This document shows, one piece after another, positions 1 through 9,663 of a stretch of 64,000 nucleotides of DNA. Position 1 is the first letter of the stretch, and each line of letters begins with the position of its first letter. Source of the stretch: Chitinophaga pinensis (GTDB lineage: Bacteria > Bacteroidota > Bacteroidia > Chitinophagales > Chitinophagaceae); the NCBI GenBank assembly GCA_902167325.1, contig LR632930.1, forward strand, positions 1,364,001 through 1,428,000, written 5' to 3'. A model generated the notes under the pieces. That model did not search any database. It was not told the origin of the DNA and worked only from the letters and a program-made list of their open reading frames with translations. Position numbers and translations under genes: made by a program.

Positions 1-3000
1 TGACTTATACACCGAACAACAAAATCAGGATTGTAACCGCAGCAGCCCTCTTCGACGGGCACGACGCGGCCATCAACATTATGCGCCGGATCATGCAGAG
101 CACCGGTGCTGAGGTGATCCATCTGGGTCATAACCGCTCAGCGGCGGAAATCGTGGACTGTGCCATTCAGGAAGATGCACAGGGTATCGCGGTTACTTCA
201 TACCAGGGCGGGCACATCGAGTTCTTTAAGTATATGTACGATCTGCTGAAAGAAAAAGGTTGCGGCCATATCCGCATCTTCGGCGGCGGCGGTGGTACCA
301 TCCTCCCCGTGGAGATCGATGAGCTGCATGCTTATGGCATCGCGCGGATTTATAGTCCGGATGACGGGCGTAAGTTTGGCCTCGCAGGTATGATCGAAGA
401 CGTGATCCGCCAGTGCGATTTCGAAACCGTAAAGCAGGGCGAATGGAAGCTGGACCCCGCAAAACTTACCCAATACGATTCTCCCGAAATAGCCAAAGCC
501 ATCACATATGCGGAGAACTATGCGCTGAACGGGCAACAGGATGATCTGAAGCGCATCGCCCGCAAAGCTCCCGTGCTCGGTATTACCGGTACCGGTGGCG
601 CAGGTAAATCGAGTGTTACCGATGAACTGGTCCGCCGCTTCCTCCGCACCTATACCGATAAAACCATCGCCGTTATTTCGGTAGACCCCTCCAAGAAGAA
701 AACCGGTGGCGCTCTGCTGGGAGACCGTATCCGGATGAACTCCATCCACCACCCCCGCGCTTACATGCGCTCCCTCGCTACCCGCGAAAGCGATAAAGCC
801 ATCAGTCTGCATATCCAGGAAGCCATCGATATCTGCAAAGCTGCAGCCTTCGATTTCATTATCCTCGAAACATCCGGCATCGGCCAGAGCGATACGGCCA
901 TCGTGGATTACTGCGATGTTTCGCTCTACGTGATGACGCCTGAATACGGCGCAGCTTCCCAACTCGAGAAGATCAACATGCTGGATTATGCGGACCTCAT
1001 CTGCATCAACAAATTCGATAAAGCCGGCGCGCTCGATGCCCTGCACGACGTGCGTAAACAATACAAACGTAACAACGGATTATGGGAAGCCAAAGATGAA
1101 GACCTGCCCGTTTTAGGCACCATCGCTTCCCAGTTCAATGACCCGGGCGTGAACCAGCTGTTTGGCCGCCTGATGCACCGCATCGCGGAGAAAACAGGTA
1201 TCCACTTCACGGATGACCAGCCTGATAAACCCGTTACCGCCACATCCACCAAGTCCCTCATTATTCCGCCCTCCCGCGTACGCTACCTGTCGGAGATTGC
1301 CACGGCGAGTAATGATTATAACGATTGGGTGAAAGAGCAATGTGCCCTTGCCACCCAATGGTACCAGCTCGATGGCGTGCTGAAAACACCCGGCCTGAAA
1401 CATGCAGCCGAACTGGAAGAGATCAGTAAACTGGTGCAGGAAAAAATTACACCGGAATGCAAGGCCCTCATTACCGGGTGGCCTGCTGTGGTGGAAAAAT
1501 ATAAAGCAGATCATTACGCTTTCCAGGTAAGGGATAAGGTTATTAAACTACCCCTTTTCAGTGAGAGCCTTTCCCATACCCGCGTACCCAAAGTATCGCT
1601 GCCGCAGTTTAAAGACTGGGGCGACATCCTCCGCTGGCAGCTCACCGAGAACCTCCCCGGAGAGTTCCCATATGCCGCCGGGGTATTTCCCCTGAAGCGC
1701 GAAGGCGAAGATCCTACGAGGATGTTTGCCGGAGAAGGCGGTCCGGAAAGAACGAACAAGCGCTTTCACTATGTATCGGTTGACCAGCCGGCCAAGCGGC
1801 TGTCTACCGCATTTGACAGTGTAACCCTTTACGGTGAAGACCCTGCCTACCGCCCCGATATTTATGGTAAAGTAGGGAACAGCGGTGTGAGCATTGCTTC
1901 GGTAGATGATGCCAAGAAACTGTATTCCGGCTTCGACCTTTGTGATCCTAAAACTTCTGTGTCGATGACCATTAATGGTCCGGCCCCGATACTGCTTGCC
2001 TTCTTCATGAATGCTGCCATTGATCAGGAATGTGAGAAATACATTGCGAAGGAAGGACTGGAAGATAAAGTGCAGGCCATCATCCATAAGAAGTTCAAAG
2101 ACCATCCGCTGCCCCGCTACAACGGCGATTTGCCACATGGTAATAACGGGCTGGGCCTGCGTTTGCTGGGTGTTTCCGGCAGTGATGTACTGGAGCCGGA
2201 AGTGTACGCGAAGATAAAAGCATATGCCCTGAGCACGGTACGCGGTACCGTTCAGGCCGATATCCTGAAGGAAGATCAGGCACAGAACACCTGCATCTTC
2301 TCTACTGAATTTGCATTGAAGCTGATGGGTGATGTACAGGATTATTTCATCCGTGAGAAGGTCCGTAACTTCTACTCCGTGAGTATTTCCGGATACCACA
2401 TTGCCGAAGCAGGTGCTAACCCCATTACGCAGCTGGCCTTTACATTGGCGAATGGCTTCACGTATGTTGAATACTACCTGAGCCGTGGCATGAATATCGA
2501 TGATTTCGCCCCTAACCTGTCTTTCTTCTTCAGTAACGGTATGGACCCCGAGTATGCCGTAATAGGCCGGGTGGCGCGCCGTATATGGGCAAAGGCCATC
2601 AAGTACAAATACAAAGGGAACGACCGCTCGCAGAAACTGAAATATCATATACAGACTTCAGGGCGTAGTTTGCATGCACAGGAGATCGACTTCAACGATA
2701 TCCGCACCACTTTGCAGGCGCTGTATGCCATCTATGATAACTGTAACTCCCTTCACACAAACGCTTACGACGAGGCCATCACTACGCCTACGGAAGAAAG
2801 CGTGCGCCGGGCAATGGCCATTCAGTTGATCATTAACCGTGAGCTGGGAACTGCGAAAAACGAAAACCCCAATCAGGGCAGCTTCTTCATTGAAGAACTG
2901 ACCGACCTGGTGGAAGAGGCCGTGCTGGCAGAATTCAACCGCATCACGGAGCGTGGCGGCGTGCTGGGTGCCATGGAAAGGATGTATCAGCGTAACAAGA

Positions 3001-3341
3001 TCCAGGAAGAAAGCCTGTATTACGAATCACTGAAACATTCCGGCGAGTTCCCCATCATTGGCGTGAATACATTCCTCAATAAGAATGGTTCCCCCACCAT
3101 TATTCCGGCAGAAGTGATCCGGTCTACCACGGATGAAAAGGAATACCAGATCACTGCACTCAACGCTTTCCAGGAACGCCATGCAGACCATGGAGATGAG
3201 CAGTTGAAGAAGCTGCAGCAGGTAGCGGTGGAAAACGGTAACCTGTTCGAGCAACTGATGGAAACCGTGAAATACTGCACACTCGGACAGATCACCCATG
3301 CGCTGTATGAAGTGGGTGGGCAGTACCGCAGGAATATGTAG
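1..3341 (+). CDS. icmF: Fused isobutyryl-CoA mutase IcmF (start codon cut by window edge)
   Basis: Adenosylcobalamin-dependent mutase that interconverts isobutyryl-CoA and n-butyryl-CoA, fused to its own G-protein chaperone. In order: an N-terminal B12-binding domain with DGHD (His about residue 21), a MeaB-type GTPase with the P-loop GTGGAGKSS (Lys about 203), then the mutase barrel. Two substrate-pocket positions fit IcmF and not methylmalonyl-CoA mutase: Phe in AAGVFPLKR (about residue 563) where the latter has Tyr, and Gln in DQAQNTCIF where it has Arg. Reading is open from base 3 and bases 1-2 are TG, so the ATG probably begins one base outside the window, giving about 1,113 residues, normal for IcmF. 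It is followed by a terminator and seems monocistronic at this end. Confidence 0.95.
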   Translation, partial: TYTPNNKIRIVTAAALFDGHDAAINIMRRIMQSTGAEVIHLGHNRSAAEIVDCAIQEDAQGIAVTSYQGGHIEFFKYMYDLLKEKGCGHIRIFGGGGGTILPVEIDELHAYGIARIYSPDDGRKFGLAGMIEDVIRQCDFETVKQGEWKLDPAKLTQYDSPEIAKAITYAENYALNGQQDDLKRIARKAPVLGITGTGGAGKSSVTDELVRRFLRTYTDKTIAVISVDPSKKKTGGALLGDRIRMNSIHHPRAYMRSLATRESDKAISLHIQEAIDICKAAAFDFIILETSGIGQSDTAIVDYCDVSLYVMTPEYGAASQLEKINMLDYADLICINKFDKAGALDALHDVRKQYKRNNGLWEAKDEDLPVLGTIASQFNDPGVNQLFGRLMHRIAEKTGIHFTDDQPDKPVTATSTKSLIIPPSRVRYLSEIATASNDYNDWVKEQCALATQWYQLDGVLKTPGLKHAAELEEISKLVQEKITPECKALITGWPAVVEKYKADHYAFQVRDKVIKLPLFSESLSHTRVPKVSLPQFKDWGDILRWQLTENLPGEFPYAAGVFPLKREGEDPTRMFAGEGGPERTNKRFHYVSVDQPAKRLSTAFDSVTLYGEDPAYRPDIYGKVGNSGVSIASVDDAKKLYSGFDLCDPKTSVSMTINGPAPILLAFFMNAAIDQECEKYIAKEGLEDKVQAIIHKKFKDHPLPRYNGDLPHGNNGLGLRLLGVSGSDVLEPEVYAKIKAYALSTVRGTVQADILKEDQAQNTCIFSTEFALKLMGDVQDYFIREKVRNFYSVSISGYHIAEAGANPITQLAFTLANGFTYVEYYLSRGMNIDDFAPNLSFFFSNGMDPEYAVIGRVARRIWAKAIKYKYKGNDRSQKLKYHIQTSGRSLHAQEIDFNDIRTTLQALYAIYDNCNSLHTNAYDEAITTPTEESVRRAMAIQLIINRELGTAKNENPNQGSFFIEELTDLVEEAVLAEFNRITERGGVLGAMERMYQRNKIQEESLYYESLKHSGEFPIIGVNTFLNKNGSPTIIPAEVIRSTTDEKEYQITALNAFQERHADHGDEQLKKLQQVAVENGNLFEQLMETVKYCTLGQITHALYEVGGQYRRNM

Positions 3342-3369
3342 TACAATGTATTTTTATTTCCAATACTGA

Positions 3370-3397
3370 CCGGACGGGCTTGCCGTCCGGTTTTTTT
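3370..3397 (+). terminator. Rho-independent terminator after icmF
   Basis: Perfect 8-bp stem CCGGACGG / CCGTCCGG with a 5-nt loop, followed by seven T. It lies 28 bp after the icmF stop and 25 bp before the next start, so the MutS-like gene should have its own promoter or depend on read-through. Confidence 0.9.
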
Positions 3398-3422
3398 ATG
3401 TACGGATTCATTAACTTGAGGC

Positions 3423-5204
3423 ATGCAAATCGCGCAAACTTATCAACAACGGATAGACGAATACCGCCGTTTACTCAATGCCACGGAAAGCCGGCTGAAA
3501 AGTCTGGGGCTGATACGCCTCGCCTGCTTTCTTGCCATTGCCTGGTTCGGATATAAATACTTTTCTACTGCATTCCATACATTATGGCTGCTGGCCGCCG
3601 GTGCCATGTTCGTAGGTTTTATAGCCTCGCTCGTACAGTATCAGCGTGCTAAAAACAAGCAGGCGTTGTATAAAGCACTGTTGCTCCTCAATGAAAAGGA
3701 ATTGAAGCTTGTAACCGGTCAGGGCGCTGATTTTGAGGATGGGGAAGAATTCATCAATGATCAGCACGATTTTTCAGGAGATCTGGATGTGTTTGGGCCT
3801 TCGTCGCTGTATCAGCACCTGAACCGGACGGGCACGTTATCCGGAAAACAGCGCCTGGCCGATTGGTTGCAGCAGCCATTACAATCGTCTGAAGAGATCG
3901 TTGCGGTACAGCAGGCGGTTGCTGAGCTGAGTCCCGGAATAGGATTCCGGCAGGATTTTTCGGCACATGCACAACTGGCCAATGAAACGCCGCGCGATAT
4001 GAAGGAGATCCGTCTCTGGAAATCGGCGCCTATGGAATTTGTGGGAAAGAAGGGGCTGCTGATTGCTGCTTATGTGATGCCGGCATTACTGTTAGGAGGT
4101 ATCATTTATTACGCCGTTACAGGCGTGGTGGTTTGGATGACGCTGATGCTGTTTGTGAACTGGGGTATTTTGCTGATGAATGTGAAGAAGGTGAATGCAC
4201 AGCATGCTTTACTGTCGAATAAGGAAAAAGTGCTGGCAAAATTCGCGGTATTACTGAAGATGATAGGTGGGGAAGACTGGAAAGGCGTACCCTGGCTGGA
4301 AGCAAGAAAGCGTACTGCCATGGAGGCCGACCGTTCACTGCATCAACTAGCCCGCATCAGTAATCTCCTTGATCAGCGGATGAACCTGCTGGTGGGACTG
4401 ATACTGAACTCCCTGATGCTGTATGATATTCACTGCATATTCAGACTGGAACGCTGGAAGGAGAAGCACCGCGATGGTATGGATGAATGGCTGGAAGCGA
4501 TCGGGCTGATGGAAACAGTGAACAGTCTGGCTACTTTCGCTTTTAACCATCCCGAATATATTTACCCGGAAGTAGGAGGCGAAATGAGCGGAACAGGCGG
4601 CGTGGGCATAGGCCACCCGCTGATCCCGGAGCAGGAATGCGTGAAGAACGACTGGCGGATAGATGCCGTTGAGCAATGCCACATCATCACCGGGTCGAAC
4701 ATGAGCGGCAAGAGCACCTTTTTAAGGAGTGTGGGTATAAACTGGTTGCTGGCAATGGCCGGTGCGCCGGTATGCGCATCGCAGTTCAGGTGCCACCCGC
4801 TGCGTATTATGACATCCATGCGTATTAAGGATTCCATCGCAAGGCATACTTCTTATTTTCAGGCAGAGCTGCAGCGGCTGCAAAGGATTATTACGGTGCT
4901 GAAAGGTGGGGAAGAGGTTTTCATTATTCTGGATGAAATCCTGAAAGGGACGAATTCTGAAGATAAGCTGACGGGTTCGCGCGAACTGGTGAAGCATTTT
5001 CTGCAATACCGCTGTGCCGGTATGATTGCCACACACGATCTGGAATTGGGAACGCTGGAGAGCGAATGCCCGGGCAGGGTGCGGAATTATTGTTTTGAAA
5101 GCAGCCTGGAAAACGGGATGCTGCATTTCGATTATACCATGCGGCCGGGGATAGCACGTAATAAAAATGCGACCTTCCTGATGCGGCAGATGGGAATAAT
5201 ATAA
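3423..5204 (+). CDS. Membrane-anchored MutS-family ATPase
   Basis: 593 residues. The C-terminal third is a MutS domain V ATPase: Walker A GSNMSGKST (about 424-432), Walker B FIILDEILKGT (Asp504, Glu505) and a following ATH motif. The N-terminus lacks the mismatch-binding domain I of MutS. It has two hydrophobic segments near residues 29-46 and 52-72 and a further hydrophobic pair around 212-250, so the protein is probably an inner-membrane ATPase. The central part resembles the MutS core/lever region. Such MutS relatives are widespread in Bacteroidota and their role is not established; classical mismatch repair is unlikely without domain I. Start ATG at 3423; no partner gene is obvious. Confidence 0.85.
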   Translation: MQIAQTYQQRIDEYRRLLNATESRLKSLGLIRLACFLAIAWFGYKYFSTAFHTLWLLAAGAMFVGFIASLVQYQRAKNKQALYKALLLLNEKELKLVTGQGADFEDGEEFINDQHDFSGDLDVFGPSSLYQHLNRTGTLSGKQRLADWLQQPLQSSEEIVAVQQAVAELSPGIGFRQDFSAHAQLANETPRDMKEIRLWKSAPMEFVGKKGLLIAAYVMPALLLGGIIYYAVTGVVVWMTLMLFVNWGILLMNVKKVNAQHALLSNKEKVLAKFAVLLKMIGGEDWKGVPWLEARKRTAMEADRSLHQLARISNLLDQRMNLLVGLILNSLMLYDIHCIFRLERWKEKHRDGMDEWLEAIGLMETVNSLATFAFNHPEYIYPEVGGEMSGTGGVGIGHPLIPEQECVKNDWRIDAVEQCHIITGSNMSGKSTFLRSVGINWLLAMAGAPVCASQFRCHPLRIMTSMRIKDSIARHTSYFQAELQRLQRIITVLKGGEEVFIILDEILKGTNSEDKLTGSRELVKHFLQYRCAGMIATHDLELGTLESECPGRVRNYCFESSLENGMLHFDYTMRPGIARNKNATFLMRQMGII

Positions 5205-5215
5205 AATTTTTATCT

Positions 5216-5251
5216 ACTAATTAATTTAGTATTTTTACTAAAATAATTAGT
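5216..5251 (+). promoter_or_regulatory. Two tandem ACTAA-N5-TTAGT operators at the start of the radical SAM gene
   Basis: Two identical half-site pairs: ACTAA TTAAT TTAGT at 5216-5230 and ACTAA AATAA TTAGT at 5237-5251. They are separated by 6 bp, so their centres are 21 bp apart, about two helical turns. The second site ends inside the GTG start codon of the next gene. Imperfect -7-like elements (TAATTTAG at 5222, TATTTTTA at 5230) lie within and between the sites, so a bound dimeric protein would be expected to block transcription. The repressor is not in the window. Confidence 0.7.
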
Positions 5252-6338
5252 GTATATGACGCTTCCATTCAGCGATACACCCGCATCATTCCCTTACTAT
5301 AAAGGCCGGGGCGCCCAGGTGAACCCGAAAAACCGCTTCCTGACGGCCGAGTACGCACAGGAGCATCCCGAAGGCATAGACGAATGGTGGCAGGCGGATG
5401 TTCCTACCCAAATCTTCGAAGAAAACGCCAAAACCCTGGTGAATAAGGTCGATAGTCCGGATGTGGGGATGTGGTATTCCATGAATCCTTATCAGGGCTG
5501 CGAGCATGGTTGTATATATTGCTATGCCCGTAATTCCCACCAGTTCTGGGGATTTAGTGCCGGGCTGGATTTTGAACGGAAGATAGTAGCAAAAACCAAT
5601 GCACCGGAGCTGCTCCGTAAATTCCTTAATAACAAAAGCTGGACGCCCAAGCCATTATCCCTTTCCGGTAACACGGATTGCTACCAGCCCCTGGAGCGTA
5701 AAATGTGGATCACCCGGCAATTGCTGGAAGTGGCATGGGAATACCGTCAACCTGTAGGCATCATCACTAAGAATGCGCTCGTGCTGCGGGATAAATACAT
5801 TTTACAAAAGATGGCAGAACATAACCTCATCTGTGTGTATGTGAGCCTTACCACCCTGCAGGAAGATCTCCGGCAAAAGATGGAGCCGCGGACGGCAACC
5901 GGCGTGCAACGCCTTAAAGTGATCCGGGAGCTTTCCGAACTGGGAGTGCCCGTAGGTGTGATGACGGCACCCATCATCCCCGGACTGAACGATCATGAAA
6001 TTCCCCGCTTACTGGAGCAGGCTGCCGAGAACGGAGCTAAATATGCAGGGTATACCGTGGTTCGCCTGAACGATGCCGTGCAGGTCATTTTTAAAGACTG
6101 GCTGCATAAGAACTTTCCCGACCGTGCTGATAAAGTGTGGCATATGATAGAAAGCCTCCATGGCGGGCAGGTGAACGATAGTGAGTTTGGCCGCCGTATG
6201 CGGGGCGATGGAAATATAGCCGACATCATCCGCCAGCAGTTTCGTGTACAAACGAAGCGCCTGGGTATGAACCAGGACAAGTTCGAATTCAATACCTCCC
6301 TCTTCTCCCGCCCGACTAATCAGTTGAAACTGTTTTAG
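5250..6338 (+). CDS. PA0069-family radical SAM protein
   Basis: 362 residues from the GTG at 5250; an ATG two codons later (5256) is an equally good start. A radical SAM CxxxCxxC cluster is seen at Cys84, Cys88 and Cys91 in QGCEHGCIYCYARN, the arrangement of the spore-photoproduct-lyase-like PA0069 family. Downstream segments LSGNTDCYQPLE, GIITKNALVLRD and MTAPIIPGLND are family-typical. The substrate is unknown. There is no convincing leader or Shine-Dalgarno sequence: the tandem operators run right into the start codon, so expression is probably tightly repressed and perhaps stress-inducible. In some bacteria such genes lie near error-prone polymerase genes, but none is seen here. Confidence 0.88.
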   Translation: MYMTLPFSDTPASFPYYKGRGAQVNPKNRFLTAEYAQEHPEGIDEWWQADVPTQIFEENAKTLVNKVDSPDVGMWYSMNPYQGCEHGCIYCYARNSHQFWGFSAGLDFERKIVAKTNAPELLRKFLNNKSWTPKPLSLSGNTDCYQPLERKMWITRQLLEVAWEYRQPVGIITKNALVLRDKYILQKMAEHNLICVYVSLTTLQEDLRQKMEPRTATGVQRLKVIRELSELGVPVGVMTAPIIPGLNDHEIPRLLEQAAENGAKYAGYTVVRLNDAVQVIFKDWLHKNFPDRADKVWHMIESLHGGQVNDSEFGRRMRGDGNIADIIRQQFRVQTKRLGMNQDKFEFNTSLFSRPTNQLKLF

Positions 6339-6390
6339 GGAGGATTCTTTTGATTTATGTGTTAATTCCGAAAGCCTGAGGCAATCGCAT

Positions 6391-6482
6391 TTACCTTGTA
6401 AATCGAATATCTAATGTTAGATTTACAAGGTAAAACAGTGGTGATCCTTGTAAATCGAACATTTAATGTTAGTTTTGCAAGG
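6391..6482 (+). repeat. Two 37-nt palindromic repeats upstream of the AAA_14/DUF4143 gene
   Basis: Copies at 6394-6430 and 6446-6482 start 52 bp apart and differ at 4 of 37 positions. Copy 1, with 3 extra bases each side, has a perfect 14-bp inverted arm (TTACCTTGTAAATC at 6391-6404 and its complement at 6420-6433) around a 15-nt loop. Copy 2 has arms CCTTGTAAA / TTTTGCAAGG and an inner dyad AACAT-TTA-ATGTT, and ends at the base just before the ATG at 6483. The layout fits an autoregulatory operator pair. Confidence 0.8.
6448..6477 (+). promoter_or_regulatory. Bacteroidota-type promoter inside palindrome copy 2
   Basis: TTG at 6448-6450 (-33 element) and TAGTTTTG at 6470-6477, an exact TAnnTTTG -7 element, are 19 bp apart. 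The start point would fall about at 6483, the A of the predicted ATG, so the transcript could be leaderless. In copy 1 the matching octamer reads TAGATTTA and no longer fits, so only copy 2 looks like a promoter. Confidence 0.6.
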
Positions 6483-7667
6483 ATGATTAAAAGGTTAATT
6501 CAACAAGAGGTGAAGCAATTGCTGGATGAATTTCCAGCGGTTGGCTTGCTCGGGCCACGGCAGGTTGGGAAAACAACGCTGGCTATCGAGATTGCTGAAG
6601 CCCTTCATCAGGAGCCCATTTATTTGGATCTGGAATCCCCATCGGATTTAATTAAGCTGAATGAGGCCGAGCAATATTTCGAATACAATAAGGGAAAGCT
6701 GATCATTCTTGATGAGATTCAACGGGTGCCTGAAATTTTTCAGGTGCTAAGGGGAGTAATCGACAAGCGCAAGCGTGAAGGTGCTAAAACGGGCCAGTTT
6801 CTTATTCTGGGATCGGCGTCGCTGGACTTATTGAAGCAATCGTCAGAAACACTAGCCGGTAGAATAGCGTACAAGGAATTGACAGGTTTTAATTTGGAGG
6901 AAGTTGTGAATGCAGGAAGCGGCACTATGCAGCAATTGTGGCTCAGGGGAGGCTTCCCGGATAGTTATCTTGCGGCCAGCGATGCTGCCAGTTACCGTTG
7001 GCGTACTAATTTTATTACCACTTACCTGGAAAGAGACGTTCCGCAATTTGGCCATCGTATTCCGGCCAACAGTCTCCGCTTATTGTGGACAATGCTTGCG
7101 CATAGTCAGGGTGGCCAGTTGAATATTGCCCAATTAGCGGCGAACCTGAGTGTGTCCGCTCCTACTGCAAAGCGATATGTCGAATTGCTGGAAGATTTAT
7201 TACTGGTGAGGGCTTTAAAGCCCTGGGCAACTAATATCGGAAAGCGATTAACAAAATCCCCTAAAGTTTACATCCGGGACAGCGGATTGACGCATGCGTT
7301 GCTGAACCTGACAGATGCTGACGATTTGCTGGGTCATCCGGTAGTAGGCGCAAGTTGGGAAGGATTTGTAATTGAGAACCTGTTATCCGTATTGCCGGAA
7401 GGGATTAATCCATATTATTACCGGACAGCGGCTGGAGCAGAAATTGATCTGGTGCTGGAGAAGAATGCGTCGTTTAAATATGCGATAGAAATTAAAAAGT
7501 CGTTAGCTCCTGTGGTTTCTAAAGGGTTCCATCACGGATGTGAGGATATTGGTGCAACAAAGCGTTTTGTTGTATACGCTGGTACCGAGCGTTACCCCGG
7601 GCCGGGTGGTACCGAAATCATCTCTCTGAAAGGCATGATGGAAGAGGTGGCTCAAATGATAAAATAG
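6483..7667 (+). CDS. AAA_14 / DUF4143 ATPase
   Basis: 394 residues from ATG 6483, chosen over an in-frame ATG at 6414 because that one lies inside the palindromes and the family begins just before the P-loop. Walker A GPRQVGKTT (24-32) and Walker B LIILDEIQ (Asp77, Glu78) form the AAA_14 part. The C-terminal DUF4143 part begins after the winged-helix-like stretch around LAANLSVSAPTAKRYVELLE and contains GAEIDLVLE followed by AIEIKKS, a D...ExK arrangement like PD-(D/E)XK nucleases. Members are scattered and often horizontally moved; their function is unclear. It stands alone between unrelated genes. Confidence 0.88.
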   Translation: MIKRLIQQEVKQLLDEFPAVGLLGPRQVGKTTLAIEIAEALHQEPIYLDLESPSDLIKLNEAEQYFEYNKGKLIILDEIQRVPEIFQVLRGVIDKRKREGAKTGQFLILGSASLDLLKQSSETLAGRIAYKELTGFNLEEVVNAGSGTMQQLWLRGGFPDSYLAASDAASYRWRTNFITTYLERDVPQFGHRIPANSLRLLWTMLAHSQGGQLNIAQLAANLSVSAPTAKRYVELLEDLLLVRALKPWATNIGKRLTKSPKVYIRDSGLTHALLNLTDADDLLGHPVVGASWEGFVIENLLSVLPEGINPYYYRTAAGAEIDLVLEKNASFKYAIEIKKSLAPVVSKGFHHGCEDIGATKRFVVYAGTERYPGPGGTEIISLKGMMEEVAQMIK

Positions 7668-7745
7668 TACGCTGGGGGATGCTGGTGAGGGGTTAATATA
7701 TAGAGATTTTCTGTATCTTTAACCTCCTTATACCTTTCGAAAAAC

Positions 7746-9656
7746 ATGCGTATCACGCTTATCTCCCTGTACCTCAGTGCCTTGCTCTGTTGCTCGGCTT
7801 CGCCATCCCTCTATGCCAGCCCGCATACGCCGGCCCGCATTACCCGGGATGACGAAAGTCCCAATATCATTATCCGGGAAAAGAAGGAACGCATCGAGTT
7901 TACCCGCGGTGATAAACAGAACCCCGTTTGGGTCAAAGAAAAATCCACCACCACCTACCGCTGCAACGAATTCCGTGGTTCCATTCCCGTAGTGGCTTTT
8001 TATAATGACTACAGCCGTATAGAGGAAGTGAAGGCATGGGTAAACAACGATCGCATCAAGGTAAAGCCCGAACACCGTTATTATTCCATTGAAGATATAT
8101 TTTATGCCGATGCCCGTATATGCGGCTTCATGCTGCCATTCGAAAAAATAAACACCGAAAGCCGTGCGGAAATAGAGAAAACAACCCTCGACCCCCGGTA
8201 TATTAATGCCATCTACTTCACGGAAGAGTATTTTACCGCATCAAAAGAAATCACCATCGTAATACCCCGCTGGATGAAAGCGGAAATCAGGGAAATGAAC
8301 TTCGCCGGTAACGGTATTCAATCTTCCATATCATTCGATTCCAAACTGGATGCCGATGTATATACCTTCATCGCTACGGGTCTGCAACCTTCTAAAAGCG
8401 AATCCGATGCGCCCGGTCCCAGCCATATCTATCCCCATATCCTGATTTGCAGTCACAGTGCCCAATTGCCTGCCGGTAATACCGCTTACTTCGGCAGCCT
8501 CGAAAACTTATATTCCTGGTATCATAGTCTTGTCTTGGAAATAGGGAACGATCGTGATGCCGTGAAGGCAACCGCTGCATCCATTGTGGAGGGGAAGGCT
8601 TCCGATCTTGATAAAGTCAAAGCCGTTTACACCTGGGTGCAGGAAAATATCCGCTATATCGCTTTTGAAAATGGTATAGCAGGGTTCAGGCCCTCCAAAG
8701 CGCAGGAAGTACTCGCAAAAAAGTACGGCGACTGTAAAGGCATGGCTAACCTCACCCGCGAGATGCTCGCCTCACTCGGGTTCGACGCACGCCTCTGCTG
8801 GATAGGCACCCGCCACGTTGCTTACGATTACTCCATGCCCAGCCTGGCGGTAGACAATCATATGATATGTGCCGTTTACCTCGGCGGCCAAACTTACTTC
8901 CTCGATGCTACGGAAACCTACATCGGGTTCGGCCAGTATGCAGAACGTATACAGGGGCGGCAGGTACTCATAGAAAATGGCGCCGGTTATCAACTCGCCC
9001 GTATTCCGGAACCCGGCTTCGAACAAAACAGGCAAACAGAAAAAAGAACGCTCCGGATCGAAGGTGAGAAGCTGGTGGGGAAAGTTATCCACCGGATGAC
9101 AGGAGAATGCACGGAAAATGTATTGTCGCAGGTACATCAGATCCGTAAAACAAAACTGGAAGAAGCATTACAGGAGTATCTCACGAACGGGAATAGTCAA
9201 TATACAATTGCCAACATCCTCACATCCGATCTGCACGACTGGAATACCGATCTCACTATTAACTACGACCTTTCTCATGTGGATGCAGTGAGCGCTTTTG
9301 GTGAAGAACTGTATGTGGAAATGGACTTCCGCAAGGAATTGAGTAATGCGGAAATTGATACCCTCAAGCGGAAGCATGATTACTGGCTGCCCTATAAGCG
9401 TGGGGTGTTGCAGGAAACAGTGCTTCAATTGCCGGAAGGCTTCAGGGTAAAATCACTGCCCCCCGCCATGCGTATTGATCAGCCTAAATATTCTTTCTCT
9501 ACAACCTATGAGCACAAAAACGGACAAGTGATTTACCGAAAGGAAATCATCATCCGCGATACGAGTTTACAGCGTAAAGATTTTCAAGCCTGGAACAACG
9601 ACATTAAGCAACTCCGCCAGTCCTATCACGAACAAATCTCCCTTGTAAAAAAATAA
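7746..9656 (+). CDS. Secreted DUF3857-type transglutaminase-like protein
   Basis: 636 residues with a signal peptide (about residues 1-24, hydrophobic core ISLYLSALLCCSASPSLYA). A transglutaminase-like core is complete: Cys330 in KYGDCKGMANL, His372 in VDNHMICAVY and Asp387 in FLDATE. The flanking beta-rich regions match the DUF3857/DUF3858 architecture common in Bacteroidota periplasmic proteins. The substrate is unknown; such folds act as peptidases or amidases as often as crosslinkers. It is 7 bp upstream of a second DUF3857 protein and probably co-transcribed with it. Start ATG 7746 is supported by the signal peptide. Confidence 0.85.
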   Translation: MRITLISLYLSALLCCSASPSLYASPHTPARITRDDESPNIIIREKKERIEFTRGDKQNPVWVKEKSTTTYRCNEFRGSIPVVAFYNDYSRIEEVKAWVNNDRIKVKPEHRYYSIEDIFYADARICGFMLPFEKINTESRAEIEKTTLDPRYINAIYFTEEYFTASKEITIVIPRWMKAEIREMNFAGNGIQSSISFDSKLDADVYTFIATGLQPSKSESDAPGPSHIYPHILICSHSAQLPAGNTAYFGSLENLYSWYHSLVLEIGNDRDAVKATAASIVEGKASDLDKVKAVYTWVQENIRYIAFENGIAGFRPSKAQEVLAKKYGDCKGMANLTREMLASLGFDARLCWIGTRHVAYDYSMPSLAVDNHMICAVYLGGQTYFLDATETYIGFGQYAERIQGRQVLIENGAGYQLARIPEPGFEQNRQTEKRTLRIEGEKLVGKVIHRMTGECTENVLSQVHQIRKTKLEEALQEYLTNGNSQYTIANILTSDLHDWNTDLTINYDLSHVDAVSAFGEELYVEMDFRKELSNAEIDTLKRKHDYWLPYKRGVLQETVLQLPEGFRVKSLPPAMRIDQPKYSFSTTYEHKNGQVIYRKEIIIRDTSLQRKDFQAWNNDIKQLRQSYHEQISLVKK

Positions 9657-9663
9657 TCCACCC

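Noticed and set aside
198..2648. Long minus-strand frames opposite icmF (198-1061 and 1548-2648)
   Set aside because: They lie within a clear IcmF coding frame on the + strand and show no domain or signal; they are a by-product of codon bias.
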